Assembly: GCA_023512255.1 (NCBI GenBank)
Contig: JAILZY010000004.1
Span: 1-64,000, forward strand
From: a bacterium
GTDB lineage: Bacteria; SZUA-182; DTGQ01
DNA length: 64,000 nt
Direction of reading: 5' to 3'
The translations under genes and the position numbers were made by a program. Of this stretch, positions 1-8,841 are shown one piece after another. Every line of letters begins with the position of its first letter. Within the stretch, counting starts at the first letter, position 1. The notes under the pieces were generated by a model that saw nothing but the letters and a program-made list of their open reading frames with translations, made no database searches and was not told where the DNA came from.

Positions 1-36
1 GTAACTTTCTTCTCTCTTTATTTTCTCTCCTCCCCT

Positions 37-147
37 TTATATTTTCAACATTATTTTTTCAACATGGGGAACATCTGGGGTAATATCCTCAAGATTGTCG
101 ATGGGTGTACCTACAATGTAGAGGGTACCTGTTTTCTCTTCTTCCAT
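37..147 (-). pseudogene. rsmI 5'-end remnant (16S rRNA 2'-O-methyltransferase N-terminus)
   Basis: A 36-codon reading frame too short for the ORF track. After an ATG it encodes GTLYIVGTPIDNLEDIT, which closely matches the family-defining N-terminus of RsmI (usually GTLYIVATPIGNLEDIT), the enzyme that 2'-O-methylates C1402 of 16S rRNA. Right after this block the similarity stops and a TAA follows, so the SAM-binding body of about 270 residues is absent. The glycine of the usual TPIGN is changed to Asp. It lies just downstream of the Rpn-type gene on the same strand. I infer a remnant or a recombined gene start; a functional rsmI would have to be elsewhere. Confidence 0.6.
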
Positions 148-217
148 ACTCCGGCGGTCTAGCTCCTTGAATTTAAGCTGCCAGTTCTCTGAGCTACCCT
201 ATGGGCTTTGGCTACTC

Positions 218-1186
218 TTAAGGGAGTAATATTTTCAAAATTTCCTTAAATTTACTGAGAGATTCAACTTTAGCTGTTTTTCTCAAGAGTCTCCGTAGGG
301 TCTCTAATTCATCTATTTGCTTGATTGATTGGACAAGCTCAGCAGGAACTAGGCCAAACCGCTCTTCAAGGAACTCGATAATCGCCAGTTGCATAGCCTC
401 CCTAGCCCCTTGTTGGATTCCCTGTTGGATTCCCTGTTGCATTCCTTGTTGCATTCCTTGTTGCATTCCTTTTTCAATACCCTGCTGAATTGCTTTCTCG
501 GTTGCCTCGTCAATCCATTCCTGGACAATATCAGCTTCCCTGATCATAGCTATTTCCTCCTTAAAATATTCTTTGACCCACTGTTCTTTAAAATAATGAA
601 AAGCCAAGGTCATAGCCATAGATAAAAGATTTGCTCTCTCTTTATCATCCTCAACCTGTCCGATCAGCTCTTTTTCCTTGCGTAACAACTGCTCATCGGG
701 ATGATCGGCTATCAGAATCAAAAAGGGTGCAAGCTCTTTCCTCTTTCCGCTCTCAATCTCTTGCTTATACTCCCATAGTCGTATGGTTACAAAGCGGTAT
801 TGATTAGAACACCCGTGCAGACTGACCTCATAGCTGTCCTGAACTTCGCTTCTGGTCAGATAGAGAATAACCCCAACTACTGGAAGGTCTGTGTCCCCAT
901 GAAGGAGAGCACATTTAATAAAGGCACTCTTTAATGCTTCACGATTAGGCTTGAGCTGAAATTCAAAGATGAAATATCCCTCCTGACCATCGCCATTGAC
1001 CACCCGCCAGGCATAATCGCATCTCATCTCAGGCAGATTAAGTTCAGGGTTTTCAACCACAATTTCCATCCCTTCGATCTCAGCAGGATCAATTAGCAGG
1101 CTGAGGAAAATCTGAGGATGATGCTTGGCCAGAATCTTAAGACTACGATCATACAGATTAACCTTCTTGGGCATTGCTTCTTTCAT
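218..1186 (-). CDS. Rpn/PD-(D/E)XK nuclease family protein (putative transposase-like)
   Basis: 322 aa. The N-terminal half resembles the Rpn (recombination-promoting nuclease, formerly transposase_31/PDDEXK) family. It has a conserved start (YDRSLKILAKHHPQIFLSLL), then an Asp in CDYAW and a FEFQLK strand that fits the D...ExQxK nuclease core. Family members are thought to be DNA endonucleases that promote RecA-independent recombination, and they multiply within genomes. The C-terminal third holds a Gly-Met/Ile-Gln-Gln tetrapeptide repeat (residues about 240-260), common at the tail of such proteins. An AGGA ribosome site sits 5 nt before the ATG. The gene is alone on its strand except for the rsmI remnant downstream. 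Activity is not certain. Confidence 0.75.
   Translation of the reverse strand: MKEAMPKKVNLYDRSLKILAKHHPQIFLSLLIDPAEIEGMEIVVENPELNLPEMRCDYAWRVVNGDGQEGYFIFEFQLKPNREALKSAFIKCALLHGDTDLPVVGVILYLTRSEVQDSYEVSLHGCSNQYRFVTIRLWEYKQEIESGKRKELAPFLILIADHPDEQLLRKEKELIGQVEDDKERANLLSMAMTLAFHYFKEQWVKEYFKEEIAMIREADIVQEWIDEATEKAIQQGIEKGMQQGMQQGMQQGIQQGIQQGAREAMQLAIIEFLEERFGLVPAELVQSIKQIDELETLRRLLRKTAKVESLSKFKEILKILLP
410..469 (-). repeat. 12-bp tandem repeat inside the Rpn-type gene
   Basis: Five near-identical 12-bp units (plus strand TTGTTGCATTCC and variants) encode a GMQQ/GIQQ tetrapeptide ladder. Unit sequences differ at only one or two bases, which suggests recent expansion by slippage. Because the unit is a multiple of three, copy number can change without shifting the frame. 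Confidence 0.85.
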
Positions 1187-1508
1187 GACATCCTTTTGTG
1201 ATGAGAGAGTAGAAATATGCCTTGATTGTTGATAACTTCCAGCCCCTTAGTACTTTATAGTATAATTATACACTAATTTAATCTACACTGCCTTATTTAA
1301 ATTCGCTACTTGACAGTTTTACTGAACCTTACCCCACACAGAATAGAAGTAAAATAGACTTAATATGAAAAATTCACGCTTGACAACTACCAGCCTCATC
1401 GTTCATTATGAACAAAACAAAGCTCTATCCAAAAGAAGCTCATAGCAAATCATGAGCAATTGATATTACCCCTGGGACACTTCTAGGTTGATAAACTGAA
1501 GATGAGAT
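1187..1508. other. Divergent intergenic region, 322 bp
   Basis: AT-rich spacer between the minus-strand Rpn gene and the plus-strand sulfatase/TPR gene, with no coding frame of note. It holds a TATAATTATA palindrome at 1261-1270 that could serve as a -10 on the minus strand, and a plus-strand promoter candidate listed separately. Confidence 0.6.
1380..1409 (+). promoter_or_regulatory. Candidate sigma70 promoter for the sulfatase/TPR gene
   Basis: Perfect -35 TTGACA at 1380-1385, 18-bp spacer, -10 CATTAT at 1404-1409 (4 of 6). A start near 1416 would give a leader of about 93 nt before the ATG at 1509. A second TTGACA at 1310 lacks a suitable -10. Confidence 0.4.
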
Positions 1509-3731
1509 ATGATCATGATAGGTAAATTAAAACCCATTTTTTCTCTCCTAACAGCGACCTTGATTGCTCTTAGCTTTGCTGGCTGCTCCCCTCGCCTCCC
1601 CCTATTTTCTCACCAGACCCAGGCTGGCCGCGATCAGTCAGCCAGAAAGCCTTTCTTTGGCCCCTGGCCACGTAATTTAGTCTTAATTACTATCGACACC
1701 CTCCGGGCCGACCATCTTGGATGTTATGGAAACCAGACAATCCAAACCCCGGCCATAGATACTCTGGCCAGCCAAGGGATTCTGTTTCGCCAGGCCTTTA
1801 GCCCGGTTCCCCTTACTTTGCCGGCTCATGCTTCTATCCTGACCGGTCTTTATCCGCCAGTGCATGGCCTTCGGGACAACGGCTATTTTATCCTCGACGA
1901 TAGATATAATACTCTGGCCGAAATTCTCAAGGAGCAGGGCTATGCCACGGCGGCTGTAGTAGCTTCTTTTGTCTTGAATTCCCGCTTTGGTTTGGCTCAA
2001 GGGTTTGATTTTTATGAGGATAACATTGCTCCTGATCCAAACCGCAGCGACCCTTTCCGCTACGAGCGCAAGGGCGATGAGGTATTAAGGTTAGCCAAAG
2101 ACTGGCTGAAGCAAAAAGGCGGGACGAAATTCTTCCTCTGGCTGCACTTTTACGATCCCCACGATCCCTATGAGCCGCCAGAGCCCTACAGAAGCTCCTA
2201 TGTCCAAGAGCCCTATGGTGGTGAGATCGCCTATACCGACAGCTGCATCGGACAGCTCCTGGCCATCCTGGATGAGCTAAAATTGCGGGACAATACCCTG
2301 CTAGTGATAACCTCCGATCACGGAGAGGGGCTTGGAGAGCATGGCGAAAAAACTCACGGTGTTTTCATCTATGATACTACCCTTCACGTTCCCCTAATTA
2401 TCAGCCATCCAAGGCTTGACCTGAGGTCCACATCCCTGGATTTTCTGGTGCGCACGATTGATATCCTGCCAACCACCCTAGGTCTTCTTGGTTTGGCTGA
2501 GCCGGGCAGAAGCTATGGGCAAGGGGTAAATCTGCTGCCTTGGCTTATTGATGACAAGAAGCCTTCACCTAACTTGCAGCTTTATGCCGAATCCCTGTAT
2601 ACTAAATTGAACTTTGACTGGGCCAGCCTAACAGGAGTGCGGACCAGTGAGTTTAAATATATCAGAGCGCCTCAACCAGAACTCTATCGGATTGGCTCTG
2701 ATCTGAAAGAAGTGCACAATCTTCTCCTTGAAGAGCCTAAGCTAGCTAGCAGGTGGGAGAAGGAGCTTCAGGAGATGGAAAAAGGCTTTGCCGCTGTCCG
2801 ATCAGCGCAGGGAGTGGCTAGATCTAAGGTGGTAGCTGACCAGGAGATCCGCAGGCGACTTGAAAGTCTTGGCTATCTGTGCGCTCCTCGGCAGGAGAAG
2901 CCGCGTGATAAGAGCAAATCTAACCGCTCTTCCCCTGATCCCAAGGATATGGTCCAGGTTCTCGAATCTTTGGATCAGGGCCAGATCTTGTATGCCACAG
3001 GGAAACTGGAAGCAGCGGCTCAGCAGTTTGAAAAAATTCTCACCCTAGATCCAGGGAATATCTTTATCCACTACCTGCTTGGAGATGTTTACAGTCGACA
3101 GGAGCACTACCACAAGGCTCTTGACCATTATCTGGCTGTGCTCAAGGAGCAGGAGGATTACCTTGAAGTGCACAACAAGATTGGCTCGGTCTATGACCAC
3201 CTGAATGACTATGAGCGGGCCGCTCAGCACTTTCATAAAGCAGTCGCTTTGCACCCTGATCAGCCGCGGGCTTATAGCAACCTTGGGATCATCTATATCA
3301 AAACCAATCGACTGCCCGAGGCGGAAGAGGTCTTACTCCGGGCCCTCACCTTGAGCCGAAAGCAAGATGATGATCAGGAGATGGCCTTCAGCCTGCGCTG
3401 TCTGGGAGATGTCCGACTGCGGATGAACGATGAGGAAAAAGCCAAGGAATACTATCAGCAAGCACTCAGGATTAGACCCTCTATGGTCGAGGTTTACCTT
3501 GAGCTGGCCAGATACTACACCAGCCAAGGGCGCTATGCGCTGGCTATTCCTCAGTGGGAGCAGGTAATTATGCTCTTGCCCCAGGATGCCCAGGCTATGT
3601 TTGCTCTAGGGCATTGCTACCTGTTGACTGGAGACCGGCAGAAGGCCGCACGACTTTTTCGACACTGTCTCCAGATTCAGCCTGACCATGCTCAGGCGCG
3701 GTGGCTTCTTGAAGAGCTGGAGGGGAAATGA
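1509..3731 (+). CDS. Sulfatase-fold (alkaline phosphatase superfamily) lipoprotein with C-terminal TPR repeats
   Basis: 740 aa. Residues 1-26 form a lipoprotein signal (lipobox LSFAGC, Cys26). Residues about 55-420 are a sulfatase-type domain: the metal-binding Asp63 in ITIDTLR, HFYDPHDPY, and the DHGEGLGEHGEKTHG block with further metal ligands. The nucleophile position is TLPAHASILTG, so Thr103 replaces the Cys/Ser that is converted to formylglycine in true sulfatases. A phosphodiesterase or phosphotransferase role is therefore more likely than sulfate ester hydrolysis. Residues about 485-735 carry six or seven tetratricopeptide repeats for protein contacts. ATG at 1509 and ATG at 1515 are both possible starts. 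It stands alone, upstream of purB. Substrate unknown. Confidence 0.8.
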   Translation: MIMIGKLKPIFSLLTATLIALSFAGCSPRLPLFSHQTQAGRDQSARKPFFGPWPRNLVLITIDTLRADHLGCYGNQTIQTPAIDTLASQGILFRQAFSPVPLTLPAHASILTGLYPPVHGLRDNGYFILDDRYNTLAEILKEQGYATAAVVASFVLNSRFGLAQGFDFYEDNIAPDPNRSDPFRYERKGDEVLRLAKDWLKQKGGTKFFLWLHFYDPHDPYEPPEPYRSSYVQEPYGGEIAYTDSCIGQLLAILDELKLRDNTLLVITSDHGEGLGEHGEKTHGVFIYDTTLHVPLIISHPRLDLRSTSLDFLVRTIDILPTTLGLLGLAEPGRSYGQGVNLLPWLIDDKKPSPNLQLYAESLYTKLNFDWASLTGVRTSEFKYIRAPQPELYRIGSDLKEVHNLLLEEPKLASRWEKELQEMEKGFAAVRSAQGVARSKVVADQEIRRRLESLGYLCAPRQEKPRDKSKSNRSSPDPKDMVQVLESLDQGQILYATGKLEAAAQQFEKILTLDPGNIFIHYLLGDVYSRQEHYHKALDHYLAVLKEQEDYLEVHNKIGSVYDHLNDYERAAQHFHKAVALHPDQPRAYSNLGIIYIKTNRLPEAEEVLLRALTLSRKQDDDQEMAFSLRCLGDVRLRMNDEEKAKEYYQQALRIRPSMVEVYLELARYYTSQGRYALAIPQWEQVIMLLPQDAQAMFALGHCYLLTGDRQKAARLFRHCLQIQPDHAQARWLLEELEGK

Positions 3732-3838
3732 GGAGCTAGTCAGTGAAATTAATTCAATAATTAAATTAATCAAAATTTAGTAATTAATTAAAATAAGAAC
3801 CAAAAAATTAAACAACAAACAAATTTGAGGTATCACCT

Positions 3839-5146
3839 ATGATTGATCGATACACCCTGCCCAGAATGGGGAAACTCTGGGAACCACAGAATCGGTTTGA
3901 AACTTGGCTAAAGATTGAAATCTGGGCTGTTGAGGCTTGGGCAGAATTGGGGAAAATTCCTCATGAAGCAGTGGAAAAGATCAAAAAAGCCGCTCGATTT
4001 GACCTAGCCCGAATCCAAGAAATTGAGCAGGAGGTCAAGCATGATGTTATTGCCTTTGTAACTGCGGTCTCAGAAAATCTAGGGGATGAGTCTCATTATC
4101 TCCATATGGGGCTTACCTCTTCCGATATCTTGGATACTGCCCTGGCTATGCTGCTGGCTGAGGCAGCCGATATCCTGATTGAAGATGTAACCAGTCTTCT
4201 GACCGCTCTTGAGCACAAGGCCTGGCAGTACAAAGATACACTTATGATTGGCCGCTCTCATGGGGTCCACGCCGAGCCTATCACCTTTGGTTTGAAAATG
4301 GCCCTTTGGTATGCTGAAATGAGGCGGAACCTGAGGCGCATCCAGCAAGCTCGAAAAACGATTGCTGTGGGCAAGATTTCGGGTGCGGTGGGCACCTTTG
4401 CCAATGTTCCCCCTGAGGTTGAAGCCATTGTCTGCCAGAAGGCAGGCTTGAGGCCAGCGGCTATATCCACCCAAGTGATTCAGCGGGACAGACATGCAGA
4501 ATTTTTTACCACTTTGGCCATCATTGGGGCCAGCATCGAGAAGATGGCCACTGAAATCAGGCATCTTCAGCGCACCGAGGTGCTTGAGGCCGAAGAGGCT
4601 TTCGGCAAAGGACAAAAGGGCTCATCAGCTATGCCCCACAAGAAGAATCCGGTCGTCTCAGAGCAGATGTGCGGTCTGGCCAGAATCCTGCGGGCCAATG
4701 CCATAGCCGCTATCGAAAACGTACCCTTGTGGCATGAGCGAGATATTAGCCACTCCTCGGTTGAGCGAATCATAGCCCCGGACAGCACTATCTTGCTCGA
4801 TTATATGCTAAACACCATGAGCCGGCTAATTGAAAACCTCCAAGTCTATCCAGATAGAATGCGAAAGAATCTTGAGCTGACTCAAGGGTTGATTTTTTCA
4901 CAGCGGGTTTTGCTTGAGCTTGTAGCCAAAGGGGTCCTGCGCGACGAGGCCTATCGGATGGTGCAGCAAAATGCCATGAGGTGCTGGCAGGGTGAGGGCA
5001 GCTTTCAAAATCTTTTGAGCCAGGATCCTGACATAAGCCGTTATCTTACGCCGCAAGAGCTTGCAGCTTGCTTTGATGTCTCATATCATTTAAAATATAT
5101 CGATATCCTGTTTCATCGGGTTTTTCATGAGCAGGAGATGGATTGA
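3839..5146 (+). CDS. purB: Adenylosuccinate lyase
   Basis: 435 aa, normal length. It catalyses two fumarate-releasing steps in purine synthesis: SAICAR to AICAR, and adenylosuccinate to AMP. The fumarase/aspartase superfamily signature SSAMPHKKNP is present near residue 262, with HYLHMGLTSSDILDTA and GRSHGVHAEPITFG blocks that carry active-site His residues. A GAGG ribosome site sits 8 nt before the ATG. It heads a purine block with purC 58 bp downstream and purF after that, so the three are probably co-transcribed. Confidence 0.96.
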   Translation: MIDRYTLPRMGKLWEPQNRFETWLKIEIWAVEAWAELGKIPHEAVEKIKKAARFDLARIQEIEQEVKHDVIAFVTAVSENLGDESHYLHMGLTSSDILDTALAMLLAEAADILIEDVTSLLTALEHKAWQYKDTLMIGRSHGVHAEPITFGLKMALWYAEMRRNLRRIQQARKTIAVGKISGAVGTFANVPPEVEAIVCQKAGLRPAAISTQVIQRDRHAEFFTTLAIIGASIEKMATEIRHLQRTEVLEAEEAFGKGQKGSSAMPHKKNPVVSEQMCGLARILRANAIAAIENVPLWHERDISHSSVERIIAPDSTILLDYMLNTMSRLIENLQVYPDRMRKNLELTQGLIFSQRVLLELVAKGVLRDEAYRMVQQNAMRCWQGEGSFQNLLSQDPDISRYLTPQELAACFDVSYHLKYIDILFHRVFHEQEMD

Positions 5147-5167
5147 TTCTTTATGGATTGATTCTTT
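5138..5167 (+). repeat. Perfect 15-bp tandem duplication over the purB stop
   Basis: ATGGATTGATTCTTT occurs twice head to tail (5138-5152 and 5153-5167). The first copy contains the purB TGA. The duplication lies after the last codons and does not alter the protein; it probably arose by slippage. Confidence 0.9.
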
Positions 5168-5204
5168 TTAGATTTTTTCAAGACAAAGAAGGGAAGGAAG
5201 AATA

Positions 5205-5921
5205 ATGGAAAAAAGAGAAAAGCTCTATGAGGGCAAAGCCAAGATCCTCTATGCGACCGATGATCCAAATTTGATTATTCAATATTTCAAAGATGATGCC
5301 ACTGCTTTCAATGCTCAGAAGAAGGGCACTATCGTCGAGAAGGGAATCTATAATAATCGGATCTCAAGCCATATTTTCAAACTTCTAGCCCAGGAGGGAG
5401 TTGCCAGCCATTTCGTGCAGCATCTGTCCGATCGGGAAATGTTGGTTAAGCGGGTAAATATCATTCCGGTAGAGGTTGTAATCAGAAATCGAATTGCCGG
5501 AAGTCTGGCTAAGCGGTTTGGTCTCGCTGAGGGAGGAGTATTATCTCGTCCGATCTTGGAATTTTACTATAAAGATGACGCTCTTGGGGATCCGATGATC
5601 AACGAGGATCACATTGCTGTCTTTGAGTTGGCAAGCCAGAAGGAGATGGAGGAAATCAAGAAAATATCCCTTTCGGTTAATACCTTTCTAAAGAGCTGGT
5701 TTCAGGAGATTAGAATCTCCCTGGTTGATTTCAAGCTCGAATTCGGCAGATACGATCATCAGGTCCTTCTGGCTGATGAAATTACCCCTGACGGCTGCCG
5801 GCTGTGGGATATTGAGACCGAGGAAAAGCTGGACAAGGATCGCTTCCGTCGAGATCTTGGCCAGATTGAGGAAGCCTATCGGGAAGTTTGGCGGCGGATC
5901 AGTGAGCACTCAGCAAAATGA
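5205..5921 (+). CDS. purC: SAICAR synthetase (phosphoribosylaminoimidazole-succinocarboxamide synthase)
   Basis: 238 aa, the usual bacterial length. It joins aspartate to CAIR using ATP, giving SAICAR, the substrate of PurB next door. Family features visible: the N-terminal [15 protein letters not shown] strand and loop, [16 protein letters not shown], the [18 protein letters not shown] block, and [10 protein letters not shown] with [12 protein letters not shown] near the C-terminus. A GGAAGGAAG ribosome site precedes the ATG. The purF reading frame begins within 100 bp downstream. Confidence 0.97.
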   Translation: MEKREKLYEGKAKILYATDDPNLIIQYFKDDATAFNAQKKGTIVEKGIYNNRISSHIFKLLAQEGVASHFVQHLSDREMLVKRVNIIPVEVVIRNRIAGSLAKRFGLAEGGVLSRPILEFYYKDDALGDPMINEDHIAVFELASQKEMEEIKKISLSVNTFLKSWFQEIRISLVDFKLEFGRYDHQVLLADEITPDGCRLWDIETEEKLDKDRFRRDLGQIEEAYREVWRRISEHSAK

Positions 5922-5991
5922 TCACAGCGGTCAGCGAGAAGGCAGCAGCAGGCCATCATATGGCAGGAGGCTCATCGTACCGGAGGGGAGT

Positions 5992-7395
5992 TTGAAGGAA
6001 TACTGTGGTTTGGTTGGCATTTATGGGCATCCCGAGGCGGCACGGCTGGCTTATCTAGGGCTGTATGCTCTTCAGCACCGAGGACAGGAGAGTGCAGGAA
6101 TCATCTCGTGGGATGGCCATGAGGTAAGGGCAGAGCGAGGTATGGGCCTTGTGGCCGAGGTATTTACCGAGGGGCAACTTGACCGGCTGGCAGGAGATGT
6201 GGCTCTTGGGCATGTGCGATATTCTACTGCTGGAGACAGCAGTCTCAACGAGGCCCAGCCTCTGGTGGTAAGGTATAGCGGCGGATTTATGGCCGTAGGC
6301 CACAATGGCAATATTGTCAATGCCTTGGAGATTAGAGCACACCTAGTGGAGGAGGGGTCTATTTTCCAATCCACCTCAGACAGTGAGGTAATTGTTCATC
6401 TCATAGCCCGCTCACGACAAAAGAGCTTTGCCGACCGCATCGTCGATGCCTTATCCAAAATTAGGGGCGCTTATTCATTATTATTTCTCAAAGACGACGA
6501 ACTAATCGCCATCAGGGACCCTTACGGTTTTCGGCCTCTGGTGTTGGGGAAACTTGCAGACTCATCCTGGGTAATAGTCTCAGAGACCTGCGCCCTCGAT
6601 CTGATCGAGGCTCGGCTTGTCCGGGAGCTAGATCCTGGCGAGATGCTGATCATAAACCGCCAGGGAATAGTCAGCCACAAGCCCTTTGCCTCTCAGCCGC
6701 AGAGGTTTTGTGTGTTTGAGTATATCTATTTTGCCCGACCTGACAGTGTCCTTGGAGGACGCAGCGTTCATGCGATTCGCAAAGAGCTTGGCCGACAATT
6801 GGCTAGGGAGACAAAGGTTGAAGCTGACCTGGTTATTGCCGTACCTGATTCTGGGACCAGCGCGGCCCTTGGATTTGCCGAGGAGTCAGGTATAGCTTAT
6901 GATCTTGGCCTGATTCGAAATCGCTATGTAGGCCGCACCTTTATTGAGCCTCGCCAGTCTATACGTCATTTCGGAGTCAAGGTTAAGCTTAATGCAGTCA
7001 AAGATGTCCTCTGTGGGAAGCGGGTAATTATCATCGACGACTCTCTGGTTCGAGCTACCACCAGTCGCAAGATTGTGAAAATGATTAGAGCTGCTGGAGC
7101 TACCCAGGTCCATCTGCGGATCGCTTCTCCTCCGATGAGATATCCTTGCTACTATGGAATCGATACCCCAACCCGCAGGGAGCTGATCGCCTCAACTCAT
7201 TCAGTTGAGGAGATCTGCCGCTACATCACCTCTGACAGCCTTGCCTATTTGAGCATCGCAGGGATGAAAAAGGCTATTGATCCGGCTGCTGATCCTAAGG
7301 AGGAGGAAAATATCTGCCTGGCCTGCTTCACAGGCGACTATCCTATTTCCTTCCCAGGGGAGGAAATCATGCAGAGTGCTCGATATCGAGAATGA
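5992..7395 (+). CDS. purF: Amidophosphoribosyltransferase (glutamine PRPP amidotransferase)
   Basis: 467 aa from a TTG start. It makes phosphoribosylamine from PRPP and glutamine, the first committed purine step. The ORF track runs back into purC, but a GGAGGGGAG ribosome site sits just before TTG 5992. That start gives a four-residue propeptide before the catalytic Cys of CGLVGIYG, which fits the class with a cleaved leader. An N-terminal Ntn amidotransferase ([11 protein letters not shown]) is followed by a phosphoribosyltransferase domain with the PRPP loop [16 protein letters not shown]. The C-terminal [10 protein letters not shown] motif suggests the Bacillus-type, [4Fe-4S]-bearing form. 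A GTG at 5902 is the alternative start. Confidence 0.93.
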   Translation: MKEYCGLVGIYGHPEAARLAYLGLYALQHRGQESAGIISWDGHEVRAERGMGLVAEVFTEGQLDRLAGDVALGHVRYSTAGDSSLNEAQPLVVRYSGGFMAVGHNGNIVNALEIRAHLVEEGSIFQSTSDSEVIVHLIARSRQKSFADRIVDALSKIRGAYSLLFLKDDELIAIRDPYGFRPLVLGKLADSSWVIVSETCALDLIEARLVRELDPGEMLIINRQGIVSHKPFASQPQRFCVFEYIYFARPDSVLGGRSVHAIRKELGRQLARETKVEADLVIAVPDSGTSAALGFAEESGIAYDLGLIRNRYVGRTFIEPRQSIRHFGVKVKLNAVKDVLCGKRVIIIDDSLVRATTSRKIVKMIRAAGATQVHLRIASPPMRYPCYYGIDTPTRRELIASTHSVEEICRYITSDSLAYLSIAGMKKAIDPAADPKEEENICLACFTGDYPISFPGEEIMQSARYRE

Positions 7396-8186
7396 ATAAG
7401 GACTGTTTTCCAATCATTATTGTAGCTGCCCTGTATGCAGAAATCCAAGGATTAATCAGCCATCTAAAGAGGGTCTCATCCTGGCTATGGGAGGGTGAGT
7501 ACGCAGGATGGGGGCTTCGGGTCATAAAGACAGGCGTTGGCAGGAAGATGCTCCAAAAAAACCTCAGCCGGGCTTTGCTTGAGACTCATACCTCTTTGGT
7601 TATCAATATCGGCTGGGCCGGAGCGCTTCAGCCGCACCTTGAGGTCGGCTCGATTGTGGCTGCCCGGGAGATTTACGACCTCTCAGGTGAGGTCTCAGGT
7701 TTGGGTGATGCGGGTGGCATATCGGCGAATGCGGGCGGTATATTGAGCAATGAGGGTGGCGCATCGGGTGATGTGGGTGGCCTGGTGCCGCAGCCTTGTT
7801 TAACCCTGGCTGATTCTCCGCTGCTGGGTGTGCTTTCGACCCTTGACAGCGTCAGCTTTGGCACCTTTCTGACTGTCGATTATACGGCCGATGTAGAGAA
7901 AAAACATAGCCTTCACCAGCGCTATCCCCAGGCCCTGGCCCTCGATATGGAGTCGTTCCATGTGGTCGAACTCTGCCACAGGCAAAAGGTGCCAGCTCTG
8001 ATCCTGCGGGCAATTTTAGATCCGCTCTCTCTCCGGCTGCCAGCTCGATGGAGAAGGGATAAGAGCAGTGAGGATAATACCGACTCTTATAAAAGACTTT
8101 ATGGTCTGGCTCAGCAAGCGACGTGGGCTAATCTGCAGGCTCTGGATCGGTATTTAAATCGCTTACATAAGATCCTCCCACAATAA
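7392..8186 (+). CDS. Nucleoside phosphorylase-fold nucleosidase (MTA/SAH- or futalosine-hydrolase-like)
   Basis: 264 aa, overlapping purF by 4 bp (ATGA). The fold is suggested by [17 protein letters not shown], the ribose-binding [12 protein letters not shown] (Met-Glu pair) and RAILD, whose Asp corresponds to the purine-protonating residue of MTA/SAH nucleosidases. Enzymes of this group cleave the base from methylthioadenosine, S-adenosylhomocysteine, futalosine or adenosylhopane; the sequence does not let me choose. Residues about 105-134 are a Gly-rich insert made of 7-residue repeats, placed where the family normally has a short loop. The purF-queE setting points to base salvage but does not settle the substrate. 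Confidence 0.75.
   Translation: MNKDCFPIIIVAALYAEIQGLISHLKRVSSWLWEGEYAGWGLRVIKTGVGRKMLQKNLSRALLETHTSLVINIGWAGALQPHLEVGSIVAAREIYDLSGEVSGLGDAGGISANAGGILSNEGGASGDVGGLVPQPCLTLADSPLLGVLSTLDSVSFGTFLTVDYTADVEKKHSLHQRYPQALALDMESFHVVELCHRQKVPALILRAILDPLSLRLPARWRRDKSSEDNTDSYKRLYGLAQQATWANLQALDRYLNRLHKILPQ
7710..7793 (+). repeat. 21-bp tandem repeat in the nucleosidase gene
   Basis: Four diverged units of 21 bp (first GCGGGTGGCATATCGGCGAA, then similar) encode [21 protein letters not shown] and VGGLVPQ. The period is three codons times seven, so it preserves the frame. It looks like an in-frame microsatellite-type expansion in a surface loop. Confidence 0.8.
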
Positions 8187-8193
8187 GGGCCTT

Positions 8194-8841
8194 ATGACGA
8201 ATATGCTTCGGGTAAATGAAATTTTTGTCAGTATTCAAGGCGAGTCAACCTACGCGGGGCAGTTGTGTGGAATAATTCGTCTTAGCGGCTGTAATCTTCG
8301 CTGTCGCTATTGTGATACCCGCTACGCCTATGATGATTATTTTCTGGCTACGGTTGATGAAATATGTAACCAGATAGGCCAATATCAGACGCCTCTTTTG
8401 CTCCTGACCGGGGGAGAGCCCCTTTTGCAGGAGGAAAGCTATGAACTCATGGATCGTCTATCTTGCCTTGGCCATACTGTCTTACTGGAAACTAATGGAA
8501 GTATTGATATCAGTCGGGTGCCGTCCGGGGTAGTCAAAATCGTTGATATAAAATGCCCAGGCAGCGGGGAAAGTCAGCAAATCTGCTGGAAGAATCTGGA
8601 GCGGCTTGCTCCCTCGGATGAGGTAAAGTTTGTTATTTCAAATCAGGAGGACCTTGAGTGGGCTACCCAGATAGTGGCTCACTACCAATTGGGCAAGGTT
8701 TGTCGAGTATTGTTTTCCCCTGCCTTCGGCTGGATCAAGCCTTCGACCCTGGCTGAGTGGATTATCAACCATCATTTGCCGGTCAGGCTACAGCTTCAAT
8801 TGCACAAGATAATCTGGGGAAAGGAGGCCAGGGGGCGATGA
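8194..8841 (+). CDS. queE: 7-carboxy-7-deazaguanine synthase (radical SAM)
   Basis: 215 aa. It converts 6-carboxytetrahydropterin to 7-carboxy-7-deazaguanine in queuosine synthesis. The radical SAM cluster motif is CNLRCRYCDT (CxxxCxxC). The N-terminal VNEIFVSIQGESTYAG and the LLTGGEPLLQ glycine motif are typical. Spacing from the nucleosidase is 7 bp, and an AAGGG ribosome site is partly inside that gene's end. The stop overlaps the start of queC by 4 bp, so translational coupling is likely. Confidence 0.95.
   Translation: MTNMLRVNEIFVSIQGESTYAGQLCGIIRLSGCNLRCRYCDTRYAYDDYFLATVDEICNQIGQYQTPLLLLTGGEPLLQEESYELMDRLSCLGHTVLLETNGSIDISRVPSGVVKIVDIKCPGSGESQQICWKNLERLAPSDEVKFVISNQEDLEWATQIVAHYQLGKVCRVLFSPAFGWIKPSTLAEWIINHHLPVRLQLQLHKIIWGKEARGR

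Noticed and set aside
218-1186. Complete IS or transposon around the Rpn gene
   Set aside because: No terminal inverted repeats or target duplications seen.
4079-4615. 178-aa minus-strand ORF within purB
   Set aside because: A long shadow frame antisense to a clearly coding gene; no recognisable motifs.
5725-5991. Extended purF start given by the track
   Set aside because: Overlaps purC for most of its length and lacks a ribosome site; TTG 5992 has one and gives the right propeptide.
8100-8193. preQ1 riboswitch upstream of queE
   Set aside because: Only 7 bp separate it from the previous gene; no aptamer-like sequence seen.
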